DNA of 26,252 nucleotides from CAYYMD01 sp964472875. Its GTDB lineage: Bacteria; Planctomycetota; Phycisphaerae; SM23-33. This document shows positions 16,012 through 24,187 of the stretch, one piece after another. The position numbers and the translations under genes were made by a program. Location: the NCBI GenBank assembly GCA_964472875.1, contig CAYYMD010000043.1, forward strand, positions 1 through 26,252, given 5' to 3'. The notes below the pieces were generated by a model. It was not told the origin of the DNA. It searched no databases and saw only the letters and a program-made list of their open reading frames with translations. Within the stretch, counting starts at the first letter, position 1. The number at the start of each line of letters is the position of its first letter.

Positions 16012-17637
16012 ATGAAAACGTTACAACTTGCTGATATTAAAAGATTAAAGAAATTCACCGAAGGCGTGCTAACAAAGTGGCATCGCTCGGAAGGCGATGA
16101 AATTTTGCCGGATGAACCGCTACTTGAGGTCTCCGCTCCGGGCGAAACCATAAAGGTCAATTGGAAAGGCGGCGGCGCTCTGCTGAAAATCCTCGAACCC
16201 GAGGGCGCGCCCATCGCTGCCGATACACCCCTTGCCGCCATAGGCAAACCGGGTGAAGACGTTTCGCACCTTCAGTCCCGAGCAGGCAGGACGGCGGAGG
16301 AATCAGCCCCGGCCGCCGAAAAACAGCAACCCCAATCACCACAGAAGGCCAAAGAAATGAGCAAAAAACAACCCGGTAAAAAAGAGGCCGCAAAACAGGT
16401 CGGCAAACCTTCCGAATCCGCCGGCGGCTCGCCCGAAAACGTAACCCCCATCCTGATGCCGCAACTCGGCCAGACCATGGAAGAAGGCACCATTATTTCA
16501 TGGCGAGTCGAAGTTGGCCAAAGCATCAGCGAGGGAGATATCATCTTCGAGGTCGAGACGGACAAGGCCAACATCGAGGTGGAATCACCCCATTCCGGCC
16601 GGTTGGCCAGAATAGTCGCAGACGAGGGCGAGACTATCCAGGTCAAGCAGCCGGTGGCGTACCTTGCCGAGAACGATGCGGACGTGGATGCATACCTCGA
16701 ATCCCAGGGCGGAGCGCCTCCGGCCGCGAAAAAACCGGCCGTCGAGGAAAAGCCCGAACCCTCAGCCCCCGCAACAGCGGAGAAACCTGCCGAACCGGCC
16801 ACAAAGCCGGCACCGCCGAGCGGGACACGGGTCAAGGCGTCGCCCGCGGCCAGAAAAGCCGCCCGCAGACGGGGCGTTGACATAAGCGCCGTTGCCCCGG
16901 GCAGCGGGCCCGGCGGCAGGGTGCTTTCAACCGATGTCGAACAGGCCGAGGTAAAGCCCCGCGCCGCCCAGCCGACCGGTCAAAAAATTTCCGGCATGCG
17001 CAAGGCCATCGCCCGCAACCTCACCGTCTCCAAGCAGACAATCCCGCACTTCTACATGCGTGTGACGATAAACGCCGGGCCGCTGGTGCAGGTCTATCGC
17101 GAAACCAAGGCCCGCTTCGACTGCACAATAAACGATTTTATCGTCGCGGCCGTGACGAAAAATCTGATGGCTTTCCCATCATTCCGCAGCCGGCTGGAAG
17201 ACGATGAAATTACCGTCTCGCCCGCCGCCAACGTGGGCGTGGCGACGGCCGTGGAAAACGGCCTGGTCGTGCCCGTGGTTGTCGGGGCCGAGGGCATGGG
17301 TTTCAGGGCGCTTGCCGCCCGCACCAAGGAAGTCGTCAAAGGCGCCCACGAAGGCAAAATCGCCGGGATGGGCCAGGGCGTGTTCACCGTCAGCAACGCC
17401 GGGATGTTCGGCATCGAGGAATTCGCGGCGATTATCAATCCGCCCGAGTCGGGAATACTGGCCGTCGGCGCCATCCGCGGCGACGTGCTCGTATACGAGG
17501 ACACCATGCGGGCCGGGAAGGTAATGACGATGACGCTAAGCGCGGACCACAGAATAATCGACGGTGTCGAGGCGGCGAAGTTCCTCCAGTCGCTAAAGAA
17601 ACTCCTGGAGTCGCCCCGACAACTGCTCGGCGATTAG
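16012..17637 (+). CDS. Dihydrolipoyl acyltransferase (E2) of the 2-oxoacid/acyloin dehydrogenase complex
   Basis: The 541-residue protein has four parts. Residues 1-85 look like a biotinyl/lipoyl domain, but Gly44 stands where the modified Lys should be. A true lipoyl domain follows a Pro/Ala/Lys linker (about 145-225), with lipoylatable Lys185 in EVETDKANIEV. After a second Ala/Pro linker comes a peripheral-subunit-binding domain (about 275-312, KASPAARKAARRRGVD to GPGGRVLSTDV) that holds E1 or E3. The C-terminal acyltransferase domain (about 325-541) has catalytic HxxxDG at His513 to Asp517 (SADHRIIDG). It moves the acyl group from lipoate to CoA. AGGA lies 7 bases before the ATG. It heads the right-arm operon with E3 31 bases downstream, and lipB/lipA at the operon end would supply its lipoate. 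Confidence 0.93.
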   Translation: MKTLQLADIKRLKKFTEGVLTKWHRSEGDEILPDEPLLEVSAPGETIKVNWKGGGALLKILEPEGAPIAADTPLAAIGKPGEDVSHLQSRAGRTAEESAPAAEKQQPQSPQKAKEMSKKQPGKKEAAKQVGKPSESAGGSPENVTPILMPQLGQTMEEGTIISWRVEVGQSISEGDIIFEVETDKANIEVESPHSGRLARIVADEGETIQVKQPVAYLAENDADVDAYLESQGGAPPAAKKPAVEEKPEPSAPATAEKPAEPATKPAPPSGTRVKASPAARKAARRRGVDISAVAPGSGPGGRVLSTDVEQAEVKPRAAQPTGQKISGMRKAIARNLTVSKQTIPHFYMRVTINAGPLVQVYRETKARFDCTINDFIVAAVTKNLMAFPSFRSRLEDDEITVSPAANVGVATAVENGLVVPVVVGAEGMGFRALAARTKEVVKGAHEGKIAGMGQGVFTVSNAGMFGIEEFAAIINPPESGILAVGAIRGDVLVYEDTMRAGKVMTMTLSADHRIIDGVEAAKFLQSLKKLLESPRQLLGD

Positions 17638-17668
17638 TTTAACTTCATTAAACAGGACGTCTTAAAAC

Positions 17669-19090
17669 ATGGCTGACAAACAATACGACATAGCGATTAT
17701 CGGCGCCGGCCCGGGCGGTTACGTGGCCGCGCTGCACGCCGCGGGCCGGGGCGCGAAGGTGGCGATAGTGGAGCAGAGGCACCTTGGCGGGGTCTGTCTA
17801 AACGACGGGTGCATCCCCTCCAAGACGCTGCTGGCCTCGGCCAAACTGCTGCATCGCGCCGGAGACGCCGAAGACTGGGGCGTGAAAATCGACGGTGAAA
17901 TCGGGTTCGACTGGTCCGCAATCCAGAAGAAAAAAGACAAGGTCATCGCCACGCTGCGAGGCGGCGTGGGAATGCTCTTCAAAAAGCGCGGCATAACGCT
18001 GCTGAACGGCCGCGGCAAAATCGTCGGCAAAGGCAAAATAACCGTCGACAAGCAGGACGGCGGCAAAGAGCAGATTGCGGCCAAAAATATCATACTCGCC
18101 ACCGGCTCGTCACCTGTGGCCATACCCGGCATGGAGATAGACGAACATTACATCTGCACCACCGACCAGGCCCTGCACTGGGACACGCTGCCGTCGAGGT
18201 TGCTGATTATTGGCGGCGGCGTCATCGGCTGCGAGTTCGCCTGCATGATGCGGGCATACGGCGTGGAGGTCACCGTGGTGGAGATGATGCCGCGGCTGCT
18301 GCCGCTGGTGGAAGCCGAACTCGGGCGGGAGATTGAAAAAATATTCGCATCCCGCGGCATCAAGTGCCTCACCGGCGCGAAGGTGCAGAATGTGGATATC
18401 TCGAACAAGACAGTAACCGCCACCGTCGATGACGGACAGAGCATCGAGGCCGACAGAATACTCATGGCCGTGGGAAGGCGCGCGAACGTGGATGACATCG
18501 GGCTGGAAAAACTGTCCATACATACCGAGAAAGGATACATCCCCACCGACGACACCCTGGCCACCGGCGCGGAAAACTGCTACTGCATCGGCGACGCAAA
18601 CGGAAGGTGGATGCTCGCCCACGCCGCCAGCGACCAGGGCAAGGTAGCGGTGGATAACGCACTCGGCCGGCGGCGCGTGTGCGATTCGCCCGTGCCTAAC
18701 TGCATATACACCTTTCCGGAACTCGCCTCGGTCGGCATCACCACCGAACAGGCGCGGCGGAAGAACATACCGGTTTCGGTGGGTCATTTTCCGCTGGCCT
18801 TCCACGGCAAGGCGCTGTCGGCCGGGCACACGGAAGGGTTCGTGAAGGTAATAACCGCCCGCGACGACGGCAGAATCCTCGGCGTGCACGCGGTCGGATA
18901 CAACGCCACCGAATTCATTGCGGCCGCCGGAGTCGCGGTCCATCAGAAAGCCACGGCGGAGGAACTGGCCGAGGTTGTGTTCGCCCATCCCACGATGGCA
19001 GAGACCCTCGCCGAAGCGGCCGAAGATTCGCTCACCCGCGCCCTCCACCTGCCGCCGCGAAAAATCACCAAAGTTACCGCCGGCGGTTAG
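17669..19090 (+). CDS. lpdA: Dihydrolipoyl dehydrogenase (E3)
   Basis: The 473-residue flavoprotein is of full normal length. It has the FAD dinucleotide motif GAGPGG (residues 12-17), the redox disulphide in GGVCLNDGCIPSKTL (Cys43 and Cys48), a second NAD-binding motif (GGGVIGCEFA), the second FAD motif (YCIGDANG) and the C-terminal dimerisation domain. The His-Glu pair is AHPTMAE (His440, Glu445). It reoxidises dihydrolipoate on E2 and reduces NAD+. The gene lies 31 bases after E2 and 31 bases before the PHP-like gene on the same strand, so it is part of the seven-gene operon. Nothing is unusual about it, and it may also serve other lipoyl complexes in the cell. Confidence 0.95.
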   Translation: MADKQYDIAIIGAGPGGYVAALHAAGRGAKVAIVEQRHLGGVCLNDGCIPSKTLLASAKLLHRAGDAEDWGVKIDGEIGFDWSAIQKKKDKVIATLRGGVGMLFKKRGITLLNGRGKIVGKGKITVDKQDGGKEQIAAKNIILATGSSPVAIPGMEIDEHYICTTDQALHWDTLPSRLLIIGGGVIGCEFACMMRAYGVEVTVVEMMPRLLPLVEAELGREIEKIFASRGIKCLTGAKVQNVDISNKTVTATVDDGQSIEADRILMAVGRRANVDDIGLEKLSIHTEKGYIPTDDTLATGAENCYCIGDANGRWMLAHAASDQGKVAVDNALGRRRVCDSPVPNCIYTFPELASVGITTEQARRKNIPVSVGHFPLAFHGKALSAGHTEGFVKVITARDDGRILGVHAVGYNATEFIAAAGVAVHQKATAEELAEVVFAHPTMAETLAEAAEDSLTRALHLPPRKITKVTAGG

Positions 19091-19121
19091 TCGCCGCGCG
19101 CTATCAAAGGGCAGATTAGAT

Positions 19122-20414
19122 ATGTCAGAAAATTCAGAGCAGACATTCCAATGGCTCCGCTCGCTGGGGACCGTGGAGCGGATTTCCTCGGCGGAGGTTA
19201 TCGCCGCGGCCGAGAGGCCCGGCGTCAACAGCCACGTCCACCTGCCGCCGAATTTTTCTGCGTTCGACAGCGTGGAAGAAGTCGTTAACACCGCCGCCGC
19301 CCAGGGCATAGGCGTATTGGGAGCCAGCAATTACTACGATTACAGCGTTTATCGCCGGTTCACGGCCGCGGCTCGCCAAAAGGGCATCTTTCCGCTGTTC
19401 GGGCTGGAGATAACCTCGATGGCCGAGGACCTCGCCCGCGACGGCGTTCGCGTCAACGATCCGGGAAACCCCGGCCGGATGTACATCTGCGGCAAGGGCG
19501 TGACGAAATTCGACCCGCCGCCGCCCGAGGCGATGGAGATACTCCAAACCATCCGCGACAACGACCGTCGGCGGATTCGCCGGATTATCGGCAAAGTCGC
19601 CGAAATATTCGCCTCCGGCGGTGTGGAAACCGGCCTGGACGAAGGAAAAATTATCGAGCAGTTGGCCGTTCGCCACGGCTGCCCGGTCGATACGGTATAC
19701 CTTCAGGAGCGTCACGTAGCCCGCGCGTTCCAGGAAGCATTGTTCGAAAAGGTCGAACCTTCCGGCCGCGGGGCGGCGCTGGAGAAAATTCTGGGCGTGT
19801 CCTGCCCGGACGCAGCCGACGACGCGGCCGCCGCACAGGGGCTTATCCGCAAGCACCTGATGAAGGCGGGTAAGCCCGCGTTCGTTCCGGAGGAGTTCGT
19901 GAACCTCGAGCAGGCCCGCCGCATGATACTGTCGATGGGCGGAATACCATGCTACCCGACGCTGGCCGACGGGGCCGACCCGATATGCCCATACGAGGAC
20001 CCACCGGAAAAACTGGCCGAAAACTGCCGCAGGAAGAATATCTTCTGCGCCGAACTCATCCCGCTGCGCAACAGCCCGGCGGTGCTGAGCAAATACGTGA
20101 AGACCTATGACGCCGCGGGCATCGTCGTGACGGCGGGAACCGAGCACAATACCATAGAGAAAGTGCCCCTGGAGCCGCGCTGTGAAGGCGGCAGCGAGAT
20201 ACCGCAGGAGCTGAAGGAAATATTCTGGCGGGGCGCGTGCGTTGTCGCCGCCCACCAGTTCCTCGTCGCAGGCGGACAAGACGGCTACGTCGATGCAAAC
20301 GGCGACCCGAACCCGAAATTCGAAAACCAGTCCGAACGCATCGATTATTTCGCGGAGCTCGGCTCGGCCCTTATCGGCGAATATTACAGGACACACAAAC
20401 GAACTGCCGGCTGA
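19122..20414 (+). CDS. PHP-like metal-dependent hydrolase-type protein with an incomplete ligand set
   Basis: The 430-residue protein opens with a PHP-type motif 1 (NSHVHLPPNFSAF, His38 and His40). Other PHP-like landmarks are LFGLEIT (Glu96), MGGIPCYPTLADG (about 272-284) and a late TAGTEHNT (His342). The usual TDH motif 2 is replaced by ASNYYDY (68-74), and the usual HP after GGIP is YP (278-279), so several metal ligands appear changed. PHP proteins are mostly phosphoesterases; the reaction here is unknown. ATG 19122 is chosen because reading further upstream enters the E3 gene; AAAGGG lies about 11 bases before it. Its place between E3 and the aldolase fusion suggests a step in the same pathway, perhaps phosphate removal or ring hydrolysis. 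I cannot name the family more precisely. Confidence 0.65.
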   Translation: MSENSEQTFQWLRSLGTVERISSAEVIAAAERPGVNSHVHLPPNFSAFDSVEEVVNTAAAQGIGVLGASNYYDYSVYRRFTAAARQKGIFPLFGLEITSMAEDLARDGVRVNDPGNPGRMYICGKGVTKFDPPPPEAMEILQTIRDNDRRRIRRIIGKVAEIFASGGVETGLDEGKIIEQLAVRHGCPVDTVYLQERHVARAFQEALFEKVEPSGRGAALEKILGVSCPDAADDAAAAQGLIRKHLMKAGKPAFVPEEFVNLEQARRMILSMGGIPCYPTLADGADPICPYEDPPEKLAENCRRKNIFCAELIPLRNSPAVLSKYVKTYDAAGIVVTAGTEHNTIEKVPLEPRCEGGSEIPQELKEIFWRGACVVAAHQFLVAGGQDGYVDANGDPNPKFENQSERIDYFAELGSALIGEYYRTHKRTAG

Positions 20415-20441
20415 TAATTTTATCCGGGAGAGATGACGGAA

Positions 20442-22478
20442 ATGGCACGGAAATCACAAAACGAAGGCAGACCCGGCCAGCCGCTGGAGCAACTGGCCGA
20501 ACTCGCCCAACGATACGGCGGGGATGAAAATTTCATCATCGCCGCCGGGGGCAACGTATCGTTCAAAACCGACGAGACTATTTACGTAACGCCCAGCGGT
20601 TCATCGCTGGCGACCGTCGAGGCGGAAAACTTCGTCGCACTGGAAAGGGCCAAACTGGATGCTCTTTTAGCCGAGACGGGCGAAGAGATGAGGGAAAATT
20701 ATCAGGCCGGCATGCTCCGGGCAAAAACGGACCCCGAATGCCGGCTCGCCCCGTCTATCGAGTCGGTGATGCACAACTTCCTTCCGGCCAAATTTACGGT
20801 CCACACGCACCCCACCGTCGTCAACGCCGTTTCGTGTGCGGCCGGGGGCGGAAAAATCATTGAAGACCTGTTCGGCGAGGAGGTTCTGCTGGTCCCGTTC
20901 GCCGCCCCGGGCTTCGAGGCCGCCCACGCCGTCGCTTCGGCGGTGAAAAATTATCGGCAACAACATGCCGGCGAGCCGCCCAGGGTCATTATTCTTGAAA
21001 AGCACGGCCTGATTGTCACCGGCGATAATCCCCGCGAGGTAACCGATACGACCGAGCGAATCGTCTCGGCCGTGAAGGATGCCGTCCAAAAGGCCGCGGC
21101 CGAGGCGGGCCCGCCCTTCGGCGAACTACTGCCCCCGGCCGACCGGCGCGAAAATATCATTAACACCGTCGCACCCGCCCTGCGAGTGCTGCTGGCCGAG
21201 GGCGATAATCCCAAAATTGTAACGTTCGACGACAGCGAACCGGTCATGAAACTTGTCAGCGGCTCGGACGGACCGGCCGCGACCGAACTCGGGCCGGTCA
21301 CGCCGCACCAGGTTTTCTACTGCGGCGGTTTCCCGCTGTGGTTCGAACCGCGCGAGGATGAATCCCGGAAGCAGACAATAGACCGCCTGGGTGAAGCCGT
21401 CGGCGACTACCGTGACAACCACGGCGGCCCGCCGATTATCGTGCTGGTGCGCGGGCTTGGCATGTTCGCCGCCGGCGACGACTACGCACAGGCCGAGGTG
21501 GCCTGCAGCGTTTACAAGGACTCAGTCAAGGCGATGGCCGGGGCGGCCGCTCTTGGCGGCATGGAGACCATCGGCCGGAAAGACCACCCGTTCATAACAT
21601 CCTGCACACAAGAAGCCCGCGATGCACGCGCGGAATACCGCGGCCGGGGCGGCGGAAAGGCCGCCGGCAAGGTGGCGGTGATAACCGGCGCGGCCCAGGG
21701 CTTCGGCCTTGGTATAGCCGGCGAGCTTGCCGGGCAGGGCGCGCACGTGGTCCTGGCCGACGTCAACGCCGAAGGCGCCGAACAAAACGCTCAGGAATTC
21801 ATGCAGAAGCACGGCCCCGGCCGGGCAATGGGCCTGGCCGCGGACGTTACCGACGCCGAATCCGTCCGCGCCGCAGTCCACTCCATTGTGAAGCGATACG
21901 GCGGGTTCGACATATTCGTCTCCAACGCCGGCGTGCTGCGGGCCGGGTCGGTAAAGACCCTGCCGATAGAGCAGTTCCGCCTGGTCACGGAGGTCAACTA
22001 TGTGGGCTATTTCATCTGCGTGCAGGCGGCCTCGCCCGTAATGGCCGCCCAGCACATGGCGAACCCCGGATACACCGGCGATATAATACAGATAAACTCC
22101 AAATCCGGCCTGGCCGGGTCCAACCGCAACAGCGCATACGCCGGCGGCAAATTCGGCGGCATCGGCCTGACGCAGTCCTTCGCGCTGGAGTTGATTCGCG
22201 ACGGCATCAAGGTCAACTCGATTTGCCCGGGCAATTTTTACGACGGCCCGCTGTGGTCCGACCCGGAAAACGGTCTGTTCGTCCAGTACCTCCGCGCGGG
22301 CAAGGTGCCCGGGGCCAAAACGGTCGAAGACGTGCGGAAGGCCTACGAGGCGAAGTCGCCCATACATCGCGGCTGCACGGTCGAGGACGTTATGCGGGCG
22401 ATTTATTACGTCATAGAACAGGATTACGAAACCGGGCAGGCCGTACCCGTAACCGGCGGGCAGATAATGCTGAGGTAA
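20442..22478 (+). CDS. Class II aldolase-SDR fusion (rhamnulose-1-phosphate aldolase/alcohol dehydrogenase type)
   Basis: The 678-residue protein joins a class II aldolase/adducin domain (about 10-225), a second aldolase-like region (about 240-390) and an SDR domain (about 407-678), the layout of COG3347. The aldolase zinc ligands are visible as HTHP (His121, His123) and KHGLI (His188). The SDR has TGAAQGFG (415-422), the NAG motif and YxxxK (Tyr566, Lys570). The SDR part resembles sorbitol-6-phosphate 2-dehydrogenase in IIQINSKSGLAGSNRNSAYA and the end TGQAVPVTGGQIM. In characterised fusions such as Bacillus RhaEW the aldolase splits a ketose phosphate and the second domain oxidises the aldehyde; the SDR type here suggests polyol or ketose oxidation instead. 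ATG 20442 is preferred because GGGAGAG ends 9 bases before it; an ATG at 20433 is only 2 bases from GGGAG. The substrate is not determined. Confidence 0.82.
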   Translation: MARKSQNEGRPGQPLEQLAELAQRYGGDENFIIAAGGNVSFKTDETIYVTPSGSSLATVEAENFVALERAKLDALLAETGEEMRENYQAGMLRAKTDPECRLAPSIESVMHNFLPAKFTVHTHPTVVNAVSCAAGGGKIIEDLFGEEVLLVPFAAPGFEAAHAVASAVKNYRQQHAGEPPRVIILEKHGLIVTGDNPREVTDTTERIVSAVKDAVQKAAAEAGPPFGELLPPADRRENIINTVAPALRVLLAEGDNPKIVTFDDSEPVMKLVSGSDGPAATELGPVTPHQVFYCGGFPLWFEPREDESRKQTIDRLGEAVGDYRDNHGGPPIIVLVRGLGMFAAGDDYAQAEVACSVYKDSVKAMAGAAALGGMETIGRKDHPFITSCTQEARDARAEYRGRGGGKAAGKVAVITGAAQGFGLGIAGELAGQGAHVVLADVNAEGAEQNAQEFMQKHGPGRAMGLAADVTDAESVRAAVHSIVKRYGGFDIFVSNAGVLRAGSVKTLPIEQFRLVTEVNYVGYFICVQAASPVMAAQHMANPGYTGDIIQINSKSGLAGSNRNSAYAGGKFGGIGLTQSFALELIRDGIKVNSICPGNFYDGPLWSDPENGLFVQYLRAGKVPGAKTVEDVRKAYEAKSPIHRGCTVEDVMRAIYYVIEQDYETGQAVPVTGGQIMLR

Positions 22479-22501
22479 ACGAAAGACAACGGATAATTAT
22501 T

Positions 22502-24178
22502 ATGACAGAAATACCGGACACACAATACGCCGTGCAACTTACCGGGCCGTCGGAACTGCGCCTGAACAAATCCAAGAAGGTTGACAGGCCAGGTCCGCAC
22601 CAGGTGCTCGTTCGCATTCGGGCGGTGGGTTTGTGCTTCTCGGACGTCAAACTGCTAAAGCAGTTCTCCGGCCACTCGCGCAAAGGACCCGTGGTTGACG
22701 GCATAGCCGCCGAGGTCCTCGAGGAAATCCCATCCTACAGACCCGGCGACGAGCCGGCCGTCCCCGGCCACGAGGCCATGTGCGAAATCGTGGCCGTGGG
22801 CGAGAAGGTCGCCCACCATCACGTCGGCCAGAGGGCCCTTGTCCAGACCGATTACCGCTGGCTGAAGACCGCTTCTTCCAACGCGGCGTTCGGTTACAAC
22901 TTCGAGGGCGCGTTGCAGGAATACGTGATAATGGATGAGCGGGTAATCATGGACCCGGCCACAGGCGAGTCACTGCTTATCCCCGTCGATGCCGAACACA
23001 GCGCATCGGCGGTTGCCCTGGTGGAGCCGTGGGCGTGCGTGGAAGATTCCTACGTCAGCGAAGAGCGGCGCGGCCCGCTGGGCGGCGGAAAGATGCTCGT
23101 CGTGGCTGAGGCGGGCCTGGACGTAAGCGAACTGGGCGGCGTCGTGGGCGGCGATTCGGCGCCCGGTGAAATAACGGCAGTGTGCGACGAAACCCAGCGG
23201 CGAACGCTGGAAGGACTGGGCGTGCCGGTCACGGCCGCAGAAGATGTAAAGTCGCTGCCGGATTTCGAATTCGACGACATCGTCTATTTCGGCGCCGACG
23301 CCGATACAATCGAAGCCATCGACGACAAATCCGCCGCGGGCGCTATAACGGCCGTGATAACCTTCGGGCGGGAAATCCCCCGCCGGGTGAACATAAGCGT
23401 CGGGCGGATGCACTACGGAAATTGTCGCTGGGTCGGCACCACCACCGCCAGCCCAAAAGACGCCTACGGCGTCATACCCGAAAACGGTCAGTTGCGCCGC
23501 GGCGATAAAATAATGGTCATCGGGGCCGCCGGCCCCATGGGCCAGATGCACGTAATCCGGGCGCTCTGCAGCGGGACCGATGGGGTTTCCGTAACCGGAA
23601 CGGACCTGGACGACGGGCGGCTTCAAACATTCGAGGCAAAGGCCCGCCCGCTGGCCGAGGCAAACAACATCGACCTGAAACTGATTAACCCGCAAAACCA
23701 TCCGGCCGGCGACGGCTACACCTACTTGGCCATCATGGCCCCGGTGCCCGGGATAGTCGCCCAGGCCATTGACGACAGCGGGCCCAGCGCACTGATTAAC
23801 ATCTTCGCAGGCATCCCCGCCGACAAGAAGCATCCCGTCGACATGGACGCCTACATCAGGAAATCCTGCTTCATGTTCGGCACGAGCGGTTCGGTCATAC
23901 GCGACATGAAAATCGTCCTGGACAAACTGAACTCCGGCGTGCTGGACACCAACAGTTTGGTGGACGCCGTTACGGGCATGGCCGGAGCCATCGACGGCAT
24001 GGACGCGGTCCAGGAGCGGACGCTGGCAGGCAAAATCGTGGTCTATCCGCAACTGCACGAGTTGCCCCTGACGCCGCTGGCCGACCTGGCCGAGAAATAC
24101 CCATCCGTCGCCGAACGCTTGGACAACGGGATATGGACAAAGGCGGCCGAGGAAGAACTCCTGCAAGTGGCGAAGTAA
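22502..24178 (+). CDS. Zinc-type medium-chain dehydrogenase, SorE-like, with a 150-residue insertion
   Basis: The 558-residue protein is far longer than the usual 340-410. A GroES-like catalytic domain (about 10-180) has likely zinc ligands Cys45 (GLCFSD) and His90-Glu91 (PGHEA) and ends in VEPWACVED. The four-Cys structural zinc loop is absent. The dinucleotide motif GAAGPMGQMH starts only at residue 341, where it would normally follow closely, leaving about 150 extra residues (about 183-331). These read like a degenerate nucleotide-binding fold (GKMLVVAEAGLDVSELGG, then ITAVCDE). The GPMGQMH and LINIFAG features recall L-sorbose-1-phosphate reductase. It probably oxidises a polyol or sugar (phosphate) with NAD(P). 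A longer reading upstream would run through the aldolase-SDR gene, so ATG 22502 is chosen, 23 bases after it, with a weak ribosome site. Confidence 0.8.
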   Translation: MTEIPDTQYAVQLTGPSELRLNKSKKVDRPGPHQVLVRIRAVGLCFSDVKLLKQFSGHSRKGPVVDGIAAEVLEEIPSYRPGDEPAVPGHEAMCEIVAVGEKVAHHHVGQRALVQTDYRWLKTASSNAAFGYNFEGALQEYVIMDERVIMDPATGESLLIPVDAEHSASAVALVEPWACVEDSYVSEERRGPLGGGKMLVVAEAGLDVSELGGVVGGDSAPGEITAVCDETQRRTLEGLGVPVTAAEDVKSLPDFEFDDIVYFGADADTIEAIDDKSAAGAITAVITFGREIPRRVNISVGRMHYGNCRWVGTTTASPKDAYGVIPENGQLRRGDKIMVIGAAGPMGQMHVIRALCSGTDGVSVTGTDLDDGRLQTFEAKARPLAEANNIDLKLINPQNHPAGDGYTYLAIMAPVPGIVAQAIDDSGPSALINIFAGIPADKKHPVDMDAYIRKSCFMFGTSGSVIRDMKIVLDKLNSGVLDTNSLVDAVTGMAGAIDGMDAVQERTLAGKIVVYPQLHELPLTPLADLAEKYPSVAERLDNGIWTKAAEEELLQVAK

Positions 24179-24187
24179 TCCGCACAG

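Noticed and set aside
12581..19090. Naming E1-E2-E3 as acetoin dehydrogenase (acoABCL) or pyruvate dehydrogenase
   Set aside because: E1 is fused and carries insertions, and no acoR or acetoin reductase is present. The family alone does not fix the substrate.
18918..19121. Upstream extension of the PHP-like gene into the E3 gene
   Set aside because: The extra residues are an out-of-frame reading of the E3 C-terminus. ATG 19122 starts the protein after the E3 stop.
22223..22501. Upstream extension of the zinc-type dehydrogenase into the aldolase-SDR gene
   Set aside because: The extra residues are an Arg/Gly-rich shadow of the SDR C-terminus. ATG 22502 begins the family-like sequence.
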